The notes under the pieces were generated by a model that was given only the letters and a program-made list of their open reading frames with translations, made no database searches and had not been told where the DNA came from. Source: Bdellovibrionales bacterium (GTDB lineage Bacteria > Bdellovibrionota > JAFGOL01). From it: a stretch of DNA of 13,369 nt. The position numbers and the translations under genes were made by a program. How positions within the stretch are numbered: position 1 is the first letter of the stretch; every line of letters starts with the position of its first letter. The stretch is taken from contig JAKIZQ010000019.1 of the NCBI GenBank assembly GCA_022707945.1, forward strand, positions 1-13,369. The letters run 5' to 3'. Below are positions 7,689 through 13,155 of this stretch, in pieces.

Positions 7689-9309
7689 GTTGTTCAAAAG
7701 CTATTTCGTATTTGTTCTTTGTACATATCTCAACAATAGAGCTTTGTACTAGACCAAGGACTTGTTTATATTTGCTGGCTAGAACACCATCAAAATGGAC
7801 CTCAAAGCCAATATCTAGGCTGTGTGTTGCTGCTTTTGCAAAATAAACATTTATATTCTTTAATGCTTTTTTATCTTTATCCAGACCTTTGGCTACAAGA
7901 CCATCTATAGAAGTTTTGAACATCTCCACTATGTTCGTTATTTGCTTTTGATGTTTATAATCCAAACCGATACTGTGCTCTACAATAAAACCACTAGAAA
8001 GATTTTGTGGTCTTAAAGAAAGATAATCCTGTGTCCTATAAAAAGAGGGGGTAATACCATTTACTTCAATTATTATCTGCTCTGGGGTCTGTGTAGCGAC
8101 CCTACCGTATACACCATCAGACAATATGACCCAATCCCCTTTCTTTGTTGGAAACAAAGGATCGTCCTTGTGCATCTTCCTTGAGCTAAGTTCCATTAAC
8201 TTTGTTATATCTACGTTCATTACACCACCCTCTAGAAATTCATTTTCAAGAATGGTGTTCATGCGTATTTTTTTAACTCTCCAAGGACAGCCTTCATAGA
8301 CTATTCTTTGTCCTGCTTTTATAGTACCAAGACCAAGCATCAGCTTAATAGCGTCAATGAATCTAACCACAAGATGTTTTAACGACCAGACTATTCCAAC
8401 CAATAAGAGTAAGAAAAAGGTAAACAGGAACCAGTCATCAAGTATATAGAGGCTAAAAAGACCTGTCATTACGCCAATAAGTATCGCGACAAGACCATAC
8501 AACGATTCTATTGGTTTTGATATGAAGTGAAATCTTGAGACGTAAAGATATGGTTTTAATATGAACTTTTCTATAGCAAACAACAAAAGCAGTACTATGA
8601 GTGTTGCAAGAAACGCTATCAAAAGGTTCTCTCCTTTATTGGAGAAAAAATCCCTGAGTATATCTTCCGCAGACTGCGCAAAAGATTTATTACTTTTTAA
8701 TTCCTCTTCTAATTGGTCCTTTAATATTCCATGTCTAAAATTAATATCAGACCTGTACTTTACTACTTTCAACTTTGCATCAGAGAGTTTTTCTTTAAGC
8801 TCTTCTTTTTCTGCACTCTCTATAAGGTAATCAATGCTCTCAATACCTTTATCTGCCTGTCTTAACTTTGAATCCAAAGAAGCTATTTGAGCCTTAAGTC
8901 TTTCTATCCTTCTTGGCCTTTCACTTGCACGTTTAAGACTACTTACTAAAGGTGTTACAACGTCTTGAAAATCATCAAACAAACTTTTACTTTGTGTAGC
9001 AGTAACATCCTGTGACTCGAATAAAGAAACGTCTGCGGCATAGTCTATAAAGTCCTTCTCTGCCGTTTCCAGCCTGTTTCTCAACTCTGCTATTTCCATG
9101 CTAAGATAGTGAACTTTTTGCGGTGTGGTATCTTGTTTTATCTGTGCTTCTTTTTCTGTAATATCAGATTTTATTGAATCTATGAGGCTCTGCAGATATT
9201 CTACTCTTTCGTAACGCTCAGCGTCTGACCTTAATTGAGCGGACACAGCAACGTTACTAACAGACAGAATCAAGGCAATAAAAAAACATTTAATAATTTT
9301 CTTTTTCAT
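7666..9309 (-). CDS. MscS-like mechanosensitive channel protein with periplasmic coiled coil
   Basis: Predicted inner-membrane protein of 547 residues. A signal peptide (1-24, 'VSA|Q') precedes two charged coiled-coil stretches (about 28-95 and 130-215), which would lie in the periplasm. Three membrane helices follow (about 229-250, 267-290, 292-316). A soluble C-terminal part then resembles MscS: a beta-domain-like segment 'KKGDWVILSDGVYGRV' (389-404) leading to 'QDYLSLRPQNLSSGFIVEHS' (427-446), then an alpha/beta domain (about 447-547) ending 'FEQLKVFLPR'. A related segment 'KAGQRIVYEGCPWRVKKI' (331-348) lies between TM3 and this domain. Long periplasmic N-terminal regions are known in MscK-type channels, which open under membrane tension during osmotic downshock. 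The match to MscS is by pattern, not strong identity. There is no Shine-Dalgarno sequence, but TATAAC lies 8 nt before the ATG. It is divergent from the aminopeptidase P gene by 39 bp. Confidence 0.72.
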   Translation of the reverse strand: MKKKIIKCFFIALILSVSNVAVSAQLRSDAERYERVEYLQSLIDSIKSDITEKEAQIKQDTTPQKVHYLSMEIAELRNRLETAEKDFIDYAADVSLFESQDVTATQSKSLFDDFQDVVTPLVSSLKRASERPRRIERLKAQIASLDSKLRQADKGIESIDYLIESAEKEELKEKLSDAKLKVVKYRSDINFRHGILKDQLEEELKSNKSFAQSAEDILRDFFSNKGENLLIAFLATLIVLLLLFAIEKFILKPYLYVSRFHFISKPIESLYGLVAILIGVMTGLFSLYILDDWFLFTFFLLLLVGIVWSLKHLVVRFIDAIKLMLGLGTIKAGQRIVYEGCPWRVKKIRMNTILENEFLEGGVMNVDITKLMELSSRKMHKDDPLFPTKKGDWVILSDGVYGRVATQTPEQIIIEVNGITPSFYRTQDYLSLRPQNLSSGFIVEHSIGLDYKHQKQITNIVEMFKTSIDGLVAKGLDKDKKALKNINVYFAKAATHSLDIGFEVHFDGVLASKYKQVLGLVQSSIVEICTKNKYEIAFEQLKVFLPR

Positions 9310-9317
9310 GACTTTAA

Positions 9318-9325
9318 GTTATAGT
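9318..9325. promoter_or_regulatory. Overlapping divergent -10 elements between MscS-like gene and pepP
   Basis: The octamer GTTATAGT contains TATAGT on the plus strand (9320-9325), suited to pepP with a leader of about 17 nt that includes its AAAGGAG. It also contains TATAAC on the minus strand (9323-9318), 8 nt before the MscS-like ATG. TTTACT on the minus strand (9346-9341) is a possible -35 for the leftward promoter at 17-nt spacing and overlaps the pepP leader. I see no good plus-strand -35. Confidence 0.42.
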
Positions 9326-9348
9326 TTAAATCATCAAAGGAGTAAACA

Positions 9349-11130
9349 ATGAATAAGAAGGTCATTGCTGATTTAAGAGTACTAATGTCCGATAATAAAA
9401 TAGATGCTTATTTAACCGTGTCAACGGATCCACATCAAAGCGAATACATCCCTCCATTCTGGCTAAGAAACAAATTCCTTACAGGCTTTACAGGGGTGTA
9501 TTGCAGAACAGTTGTAACAAAAAAGAAAGCAATGTTGTGGACAGACGGTAAAGAGGCCATAAAGGTAAAAAAAGAACTAAAGAACTCTCCGTTCAAGTAT
9601 CAGGTAAAAACCTTGGTAACAGCAGACCTTAATGATGAGATAACATGGATAGCAAAAGAGCTTAAGAACGGTGGGACCATCGGTGTAGACCCAAGAATAA
9701 TGACTATAGCTCAAATGGAGTCCCTTAAAGACTTGGTAGCAAAACAAAAAAGTTTATCCATAAAATACGTAGAAAATAACTTAATAGATGAAGTTTGGGA
9801 AGATAGACCCCCAATGCCTAAAAGTTCTGTAATAATAAGAGGCAGAAAATTAGAAAAAACATCTGTAAGGAAAAAATTAAGAATAATAACAAAAGAGCTA
9901 AAAAAATCTGCTTGTGACCTTCATATAGTATCTAACCTAGAATCAATAGCAAGATCTCTGAACGCAAGGGCTACTGATGTAGAATATAATCCACTTGTAA
10001 TATCGTATCTTGTGATTGGGACAAAAAATTCATACTGGTTCATAGATAAAGACAGAATAGCTCCTGAATATAAAAAGTTATTACCAAGTAATCTTAAACT
10101 ACTACCATATGATAATTTTGCAAAAGAACTTGAGTCATTGTCTGTATCAAAAACAGTAATGATAGACAAGAATGAAGTTTCTCAATGGGTGTTGAACCAC
10201 ATACATCCAAGTGCAAAAATACGATATCAAACATCTCCTATAACCAAGATGAAGGCTATAAAAAATAGTTTTGAGATAAAAATGATGTCTAACGCTTGCC
10301 TCAGGGACAGTTTTTATCTTGCTGAAGCAATTTTTTGGATCAAGAACGAGGTAAAAAGAAGACCTGTTACAGAATGTGAGCTAATAGACAAAATAAAAGA
10401 ATTTAAAAGCAAAGATAAGAATTATTTAGAACTAAGTTTTGAACCTATTGCCGCTTACAATAAGAACGCCGCTGTAATACACTATGAACCAAAGTTACTT
10501 CCAAGTTGTGCTTCAATAAAAAACAAAGGAATCGTGTTAATTGACTGTGGTGCACATTTTACAGACGGTACAACAGATGCAACAAGAACGTTCACTGTAG
10601 GTAAAGTAAAATCAAAAGTAAAACAAGATTATACGAGGGTGTTAAAAGGACATCTTGCACTTAACATATTAAAATTCCCTGCTGGCACCAAAGGCTATCA
10701 CGTTGACGCATTAGCAAGACAATTCCTTTGGGAAGCAGGACTTAACTATTCCCATGGAACAGGACACGGCGTTGGTTATGTAACAAGTGTTCATGAAACA
10801 GCTGGGTTTGGCATAACTCCACTACGACCAATGAGCATAGACGAAGGAATGGTTTTTTCTAACGAACCCGGTTACTATAAAGAAGGTCATTATGGAATTA
10901 GGATAGAGAACATGGTCTTCGTTGAAAAGCACAAGGACAAGTTCCTAAAACTAGCACAAATGACCTATTGCCCTTATGAAAGAGAATTAATAGACGTAAA
11001 AATGCTGGACCAAAAAGAGTTGGATTGGGTAAACAAATATCACAAGATAGTTCTCAAAAAGTTAAAACCAATGATAAAAGACCGCGCTATGCTTGACTGG
11101 CTTAAAAAAACCTGCGCACCACTTATCTAG
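9349..11130 (+). CDS. pepP: Xaa-Pro aminopeptidase (M24B), three-domain aminopeptidase P type
   Basis: This di-metal (usually manganese) peptidase releases the N-terminal residue from peptides whose second residue is proline. At 593 residues it matches the long three-domain form also found as eukaryotic cytosolic aminopeptidase P1, not the roughly 440-residue E. coli PepP. Two creatinase-like N domains (about 5-140 and 165-310) precede the pita-bread catalytic domain (about 315-530) and a C-terminal cap (about 535-593). The five metal ligands are all present: D399 and D410 in 'DCGAHFTDGTTDATRT', H473 in 'GTGHGVGYVTSVHE', E506 in 'SNEPGYY' and E520 in 'GIRIENMVF'. 'AVIHYEP' carries the substrate-binding histidine. 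The start has AAAGGAG 6 nt upstream. There is no signal peptide, so it is cytoplasmic. Its 3' end overlaps the small leftward gene by 8 bp. Confidence 0.94.
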   Translation: MNKKVIADLRVLMSDNKIDAYLTVSTDPHQSEYIPPFWLRNKFLTGFTGVYCRTVVTKKKAMLWTDGKEAIKVKKELKNSPFKYQVKTLVTADLNDEITWIAKELKNGGTIGVDPRIMTIAQMESLKDLVAKQKSLSIKYVENNLIDEVWEDRPPMPKSSVIIRGRKLEKTSVRKKLRIITKELKKSACDLHIVSNLESIARSLNARATDVEYNPLVISYLVIGTKNSYWFIDKDRIAPEYKKLLPSNLKLLPYDNFAKELESLSVSKTVMIDKNEVSQWVLNHIHPSAKIRYQTSPITKMKAIKNSFEIKMMSNACLRDSFYLAEAIFWIKNEVKRRPVTECELIDKIKEFKSKDKNYLELSFEPIAAYNKNAAVIHYEPKLLPSCASIKNKGIVLIDCGAHFTDGTTDATRTFTVGKVKSKVKQDYTRVLKGHLALNILKFPAGTKGYHVDALARQFLWEAGLNYSHGTGHGVGYVTSVHETAGFGITPLRPMSIDEGMVFSNEPGYYKEGHYGIRIENMVFVEKHKDKFLKLAQMTYCPYERELIDVKMLDQKELDWVNKYHKIVLKKLKPMIKDRAMLDWLKKTCAPLI

Positions 11131-11371
11131 TTCTTAACTGTGACTCGTGGTCCTTTATGAACTTTCTAAGATCATCAAGTTTTGCGAACAATCTTTCCCA
11201 CTGTTCTTTATAAAGAGTAACAGGGAACCTTCCTAGACCGTAAACAGAAAGAGCACCCTTGGCACTTACCTTGAAATAGATCTCGCCACTGGTTTTCTTT
11301 TTTGTCTTAAGGTTCTCATTTTCGGCTTTAAGTCTTTCGATCTCTTCCATCAAAGCTTTTTCATCAGCCAT
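11123..11371 (-). CDS. Small conserved-looking protein with N-terminal coiled coil
   Basis: The product is 82 residues and cytoplasmic, of unknown function. The N terminus (2-25, 'ADEKALMEEIERLKAENENL') is a heptad-like coiled coil. It is followed by a compact core 'FKVSAKGALSVYGLGRFPVT' (33-52) and 'LYKEQWERLFAKLDDLRKFI' (53-72), which reads like beta strands and then a helix, with several invariant-looking Gly, Pro, Tyr and Trp positions. I have a vague memory of similar 'YGLGRFPVTLYKEQW' segments in small hypothetical proteins of other bacteria, but cannot verify it. The frame opens upstream to 11425. I chose the ATG at 11371 because AAGGAG (11379-11384) lies 7 nt before it. A perfect inverted repeat is in the leader just above that site. 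It is divergent from dapB and convergent with pepP. Confidence 0.8.
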   Translation of the reverse strand: MADEKALMEEIERLKAENENLKTKKKTSGEIYFKVSAKGALSVYGLGRFPVTLYKEQWERLFAKLDDLRKFIKDHESQLRTR

Positions 11372-11386
11372 TTTTGCTCTCCTTGG

Positions 11387-11409
11387 TATTGCTATTATCA
11401 TTAGCAATA
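11387..11409. repeat. Perfect 8-bp inverted repeat next to small-gene ribosome binding site
   Basis: The arms TATTGCTA (11387-11394) and TAGCAATA (11402-11409) are perfect reverse complements around a 7-nt centre. In the leftward mRNA the hairpin would end 2 nt before AAGGAG. As DNA it lies about 43-65 bp upstream of the dapB start. It may be an RNA hairpin affecting translation or a repressor operator. Confidence 0.6.
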
Positions 11410-11429
11410 TTTTTATTACTAGCATTGGT

Positions 11430-11435
11430 ATTATA
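11430..11435 (-). promoter_or_regulatory. Extended -10 promoter for small leftward gene
   Basis: On the minus strand, TGC followed by perfect TATAAT forms an extended -10 element. Transcription would start near 11423, giving a leader of about 52 nt that contains the inverted repeat and the AAGGAG. Confidence 0.55.
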
Positions 11436-11438
11436 GCA

Positions 11439-11444
11439 TATAAT
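11439..11444 (+). promoter_or_regulatory. -10 box of dapB (leaderless)
   Basis: A perfect TATAAT ends 7 nt before the dapB ATG, placing transcription start at about the A of the start codon. A weak -35 candidate, TTACTA (three of six), lies at 11416-11421 with 17-nt spacing. No Shine-Dalgarno sequence is present. It mirrors the leftward TATAAT across a 3-bp centre. Confidence 0.55.
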
Positions 11445-11451
11445 AGGCCAC

Positions 11452-12144
11452 ATGAGAACAGCTATAATAGGTTATGGACGCATGGGTCAAGGAATAGCAA
11501 GGCTTTTAGGACAAGAACACCAGTTATTGTTCATAGTAGAGCCAAACAAAGACCCTAAGACAAGTACAGAGACAAGGGTCTTTAATAGAATATCTGAAGT
11601 AGACCCCTCCTTATTGAATAAAGTAGATATATTCTTTGAGTTCACCACACCAGATTCTGCATTTAATAATATAAAAGAACTTATAAAAATAAGACCTGAT
11701 TCAAAAATAATTTGTGGCACTACAAGTTGGGATACAAAAGAATTAAAAAAACTTATAGACAACAAAAAGGCAAGCCTACTTATAAGTTCTAATTTTTCTA
11801 TCGGCGTAAAAGCATTAAAACCGTGCCTGAAAGAAATAAGTTCCAGCCTTAATAAAAAAGGATTTAAAGTTGAACTCACAGATCTCCATCATAAACATAA
11901 GAAAGATAGCCCAAGCGGAACAGCAAAGATGCTTGCTAAAATAATAGAGAACGAAGGTCTTGTTTGTCCTATTAAAAGTATAAGAGAGGATGAGCATGTC
12001 GGCACACACACAATAAGGTTTGAATCAGATTTTGAGATAATAGAAATAAAACATGAAGCAAAGAACAGGGACGTATTTTGTATAGGTGCAATACGCTCTG
12101 CAGAATGGCTTAAAGACCAAGCGTCTGGTTTATACTTTTTATAA
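11452..12144 (+). CDS. dapB: 4-hydroxy-tetrahydrodipicolinate reductase
   Basis: This cytoplasmic enzyme reduces the product of DapA with NAD(P)H to tetrahydrodipicolinate, in the pathway to diaminopimelate (peptidoglycan) and lysine. The 230-residue product is slightly short for the family but has every signature. 'IIGYGRMGQGI' (5-15) is the nucleotide-binding loop, and E30 may contact the cofactor ribose. 'FEFTTPDSAFNNI' (62-74), 'CGTTSW' (88-93) and 'SSNFSIGV' (112-119) follow. The catalytic motif 'DLHHKHKKDSPSGTA' (144-158) contains H146/H147 and K151. 'HEAKNRDVFCIGAIRSAEWL' (201-220) closes the tetramer-type domain. There is no dapA or lysA beside it. It appears to be transcribed alone from a promoter that places the start codon at the 5' end of the mRNA. 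Its 3' end overlaps the facing response regulator by 35 bp. Confidence 0.95.
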   Translation: MRTAIIGYGRMGQGIARLLGQEHQLLFIVEPNKDPKTSTETRVFNRISEVDPSLLNKVDIFFEFTTPDSAFNNIKELIKIRPDSKIICGTTSWDTKELKKLIDNKKASLLISSNFSIGVKALKPCLKEISSSLNKKGFKVELTDLHHKHKKDSPSGTAKMLAKIIENEGLVCPIKSIREDEHVGTHTIRFESDFEIIEIKHEAKNRDVFCIGAIRSAEWLKDQASGLYFL

Positions 12145-12481
12145 GTTTTTCTGGTTCACAATACTTTTCTATAAAACCGTTTATTTCATTCTTGTCTTCA
12201 CTTCTTGCAAGTTCGTATGAACTATATACTACAACCGGAAGATCTTTTTTATTGTTGTTCCTTCTTATAATCCCTAAAAGTTCCATACCGTCCATATCTG
12301 GCATCCTTAGGTCTAAAAGTACTAGATCAAAGTCCTTTTTACCCAAAAGCTCAAGTGCTTCTAACCAAGTTCCAGCTTCAGATACCAAAAAATTGTTCTT
12401 CTCTAATATCTTTTTAGCTATAGCTCTGTCATCCCTTGAATCATCTACTATGATTACGTGTTTTTTAATTTGTTTTTCCAT
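12110..12481 (-). CDS. Receiver-only response regulator A
   Basis: A CheY-like single-domain response regulator of 123 residues with no output domain. The acidic pocket D13/D14 ('IIVDDSRDD'), phosphoacceptor D57 ('LVLLDLRMPD'), switch residue S87 ('VVVYSS') and conserved K106 ('GFIEKY') are all present, so it should be phosphorylated by a histidine kinase. No kinase is encoded in the window. It would act by protein-protein contact or as a phosphorelay intermediate. The frame extends upstream to 12502, but the ATG at 12481 has GGAGG 8 nt before it and begins like family members. It is about half identical to the neighbouring receiver B, so the pair probably arose by tandem duplication. A TATAAT lies in the 119-bp gap between them, so it may have its own promoter. 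The 3' end overlaps dapB. Confidence 0.92.
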   Translation of the reverse strand: MEKQIKKHVIIVDDSRDDRAIAKKILEKNNFLVSEAGTWLEALELLGKKDFDLVLLDLRMPDMDGMELLGIIRRNNNKKDLPVVVYSSYELARSEDKNEINGFIEKYCEPEKLIKSINQTLGL

Positions 12482-12531
12482 TTTTAATACCTCCAAACAC
12501 AAGACACACTATCATTTGCATTTTCTGTGCC

Positions 12532-12537
12532 ATTATA
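12532..12537 (-). promoter_or_regulatory. -10 box upstream of receiver A
   Basis: A perfect TATAAT on the minus strand would start transcription near 12525, with a leader of about 44 nt carrying GGAGG. There is no recognisable -35, which would be compatible with an activator-dependent promoter; the TTGTC repeat lies about 45-60 bp upstream. Confidence 0.45.
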
Positions 12538-12578
12538 ACATGTCGTTATTATTGTTTTTTTATACTAAGTATCTTAAT

Positions 12579-12595
12579 ATTGTCTTAAATTGTCC
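12579..12595 (+). repeat. TTGTC direct-repeat element, copy 1
   Basis: ATTGTCTTAAATTGTCC holds two TTGTC half-sites with a 10-bp period (12580-12584 and 12590-12594). It matches copy 2 at 14 of 17 positions. Direct half-sites about one helical turn apart are typical of OmpR/PhoB-type regulator sites; that assignment is inference. Confidence 0.45.
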
Positions 12596-12600
12596 GTACG

Positions 12601-12978
12601 TTATCTTACAGAAAGTATTTTTTTAATCTGAGATATAAGTTCTTTTGGAGAGGAATATTTGCTAACAAAACCATCTGGTTTATACAAAGATATCTCGTCG
12701 TCATTCTTTGGTGCAGAAGAATAAATTATGACAGGTAGTTCTTTATTATCTTTTTCCTGTCTTATTACTCCCAAGAGTTCATAACCACTAAGATCTGGCA
12801 TCCTAAGATCCAAAAGGATAAGATCTATCTTCTTAGTCTTTATAGTGAACATAGCCTCTTTCCAACCAGAAGCTTCCTCTACTGTAAAAGAATCTTTTTC
12901 TAATATTTTTCTTACAAGACGTCTATCATCCTCATAATCATCAATTATCAATATCACCTTGTTGGCCTCTTTAGACAT
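12601..12978 (-). CDS. Receiver-only response regulator B
   Basis: A second CheY-like single receiver domain, 125 residues, paralogous to receiver A. It keeps D13/D14 ('LIIDDYEDD'), phosphoacceptor D57 ('LILLDLRMPD'), S87/S88 at the switch position ('VIIYSS') and K107 ('GFVSKY'). The helix 'RKILEK' and the 'LRMPD...G.ELLG.IR' block are shared with receiver A. Both have Ser where the usual Thr stands and the same Tyr before it. GGAGG lies upstream. A GTG at 12981 immediately before the ATG at 12978 is also possible and would add one residue. It lies 119 bp upstream of receiver A on the same strand and is divergent from receiver C. There is no output domain and no neighbouring kinase within the window. 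Confidence 0.92.
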   Translation of the reverse strand: MSKEANKVILIIDDYEDDRRLVRKILEKDSFTVEEASGWKEAMFTIKTKKIDLILLDLRMPDLSGYELLGVIRQEKDNKELPVIIYSSAPKNDDEISLYKPDGFVSKYSSPKELISQIKKILSVR

Positions 12979-13081
12979 CACAACATGCCCTCCAGCACAA
13001 ACAAGTAACTGCAGAAACTATGCCAAAACAAAAAGCTTATTAAATACTTATGTTTATATGAATATCTATAATATTAATATG

Positions 13082-13110
13082 TTCAAAATTGTCTTATCAT
13101 GTCCTATAAT
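13082..13110 (+). promoter_or_regulatory. Promoter of receiver C
   Basis: A perfect TATAAT (13105-13110) is preceded at 17-nt spacing by TTCAAA (13082-13087; four of six). Transcription would start near 13117, leaving about 39 nt before the TTG start. The spacer is almost entirely the copy-2 TTGTC element, so a bound regulator would directly affect polymerase. Confidence 0.5.
13088..13104 (+). repeat. TTGTC direct-repeat element, copy 2
   Basis: ATTGTCTTATCATGTCC has half-sites TTGTC (13089-13093) and ATGTC (13099-13103) with a 10-bp period. It is 110-126 bp upstream of the receiver B start, in the same orientation as copy 1 relative to receiver A (98-114 bp). Confidence 0.45.
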
Positions 13111-13155
13111 ACTGACAAATTAAGATATAAAGACCTTAAAACATTGGAGGCCTCT

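Noticed and set aside
11372..11425. N-terminal extension of the small coiled-coil protein (hydrophobic 'LVIKILLMIIAI'), as a membrane anchor.
   Set aside because: The ATG at 11371 has a strong AAGGAG, and the extension would cover the inverted repeat and has no ribosome binding site.
12130..12152. TTATA/TATAA stem followed by a T run at the dapB end as a terminator.
   Set aside because: Five A-T pairs are too weak to call an intrinsic terminator, and such matches are expected in this composition.
13019..13080. AT-rich stretch with short palindromes between the receiver genes, as an origin or recombination site.
   Set aside because: Short AATAT/ATATT palindromes are expected by composition; there are no DnaA-box clusters or longer repeats.
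13099..13155. An upstream ATG extending receiver C by 19 residues.
   Set aside because: It overlaps the best -10 box and lacks a ribosome binding site, while the TTG at 13156 has GGAGG at 5 nt and the family-like N terminus.
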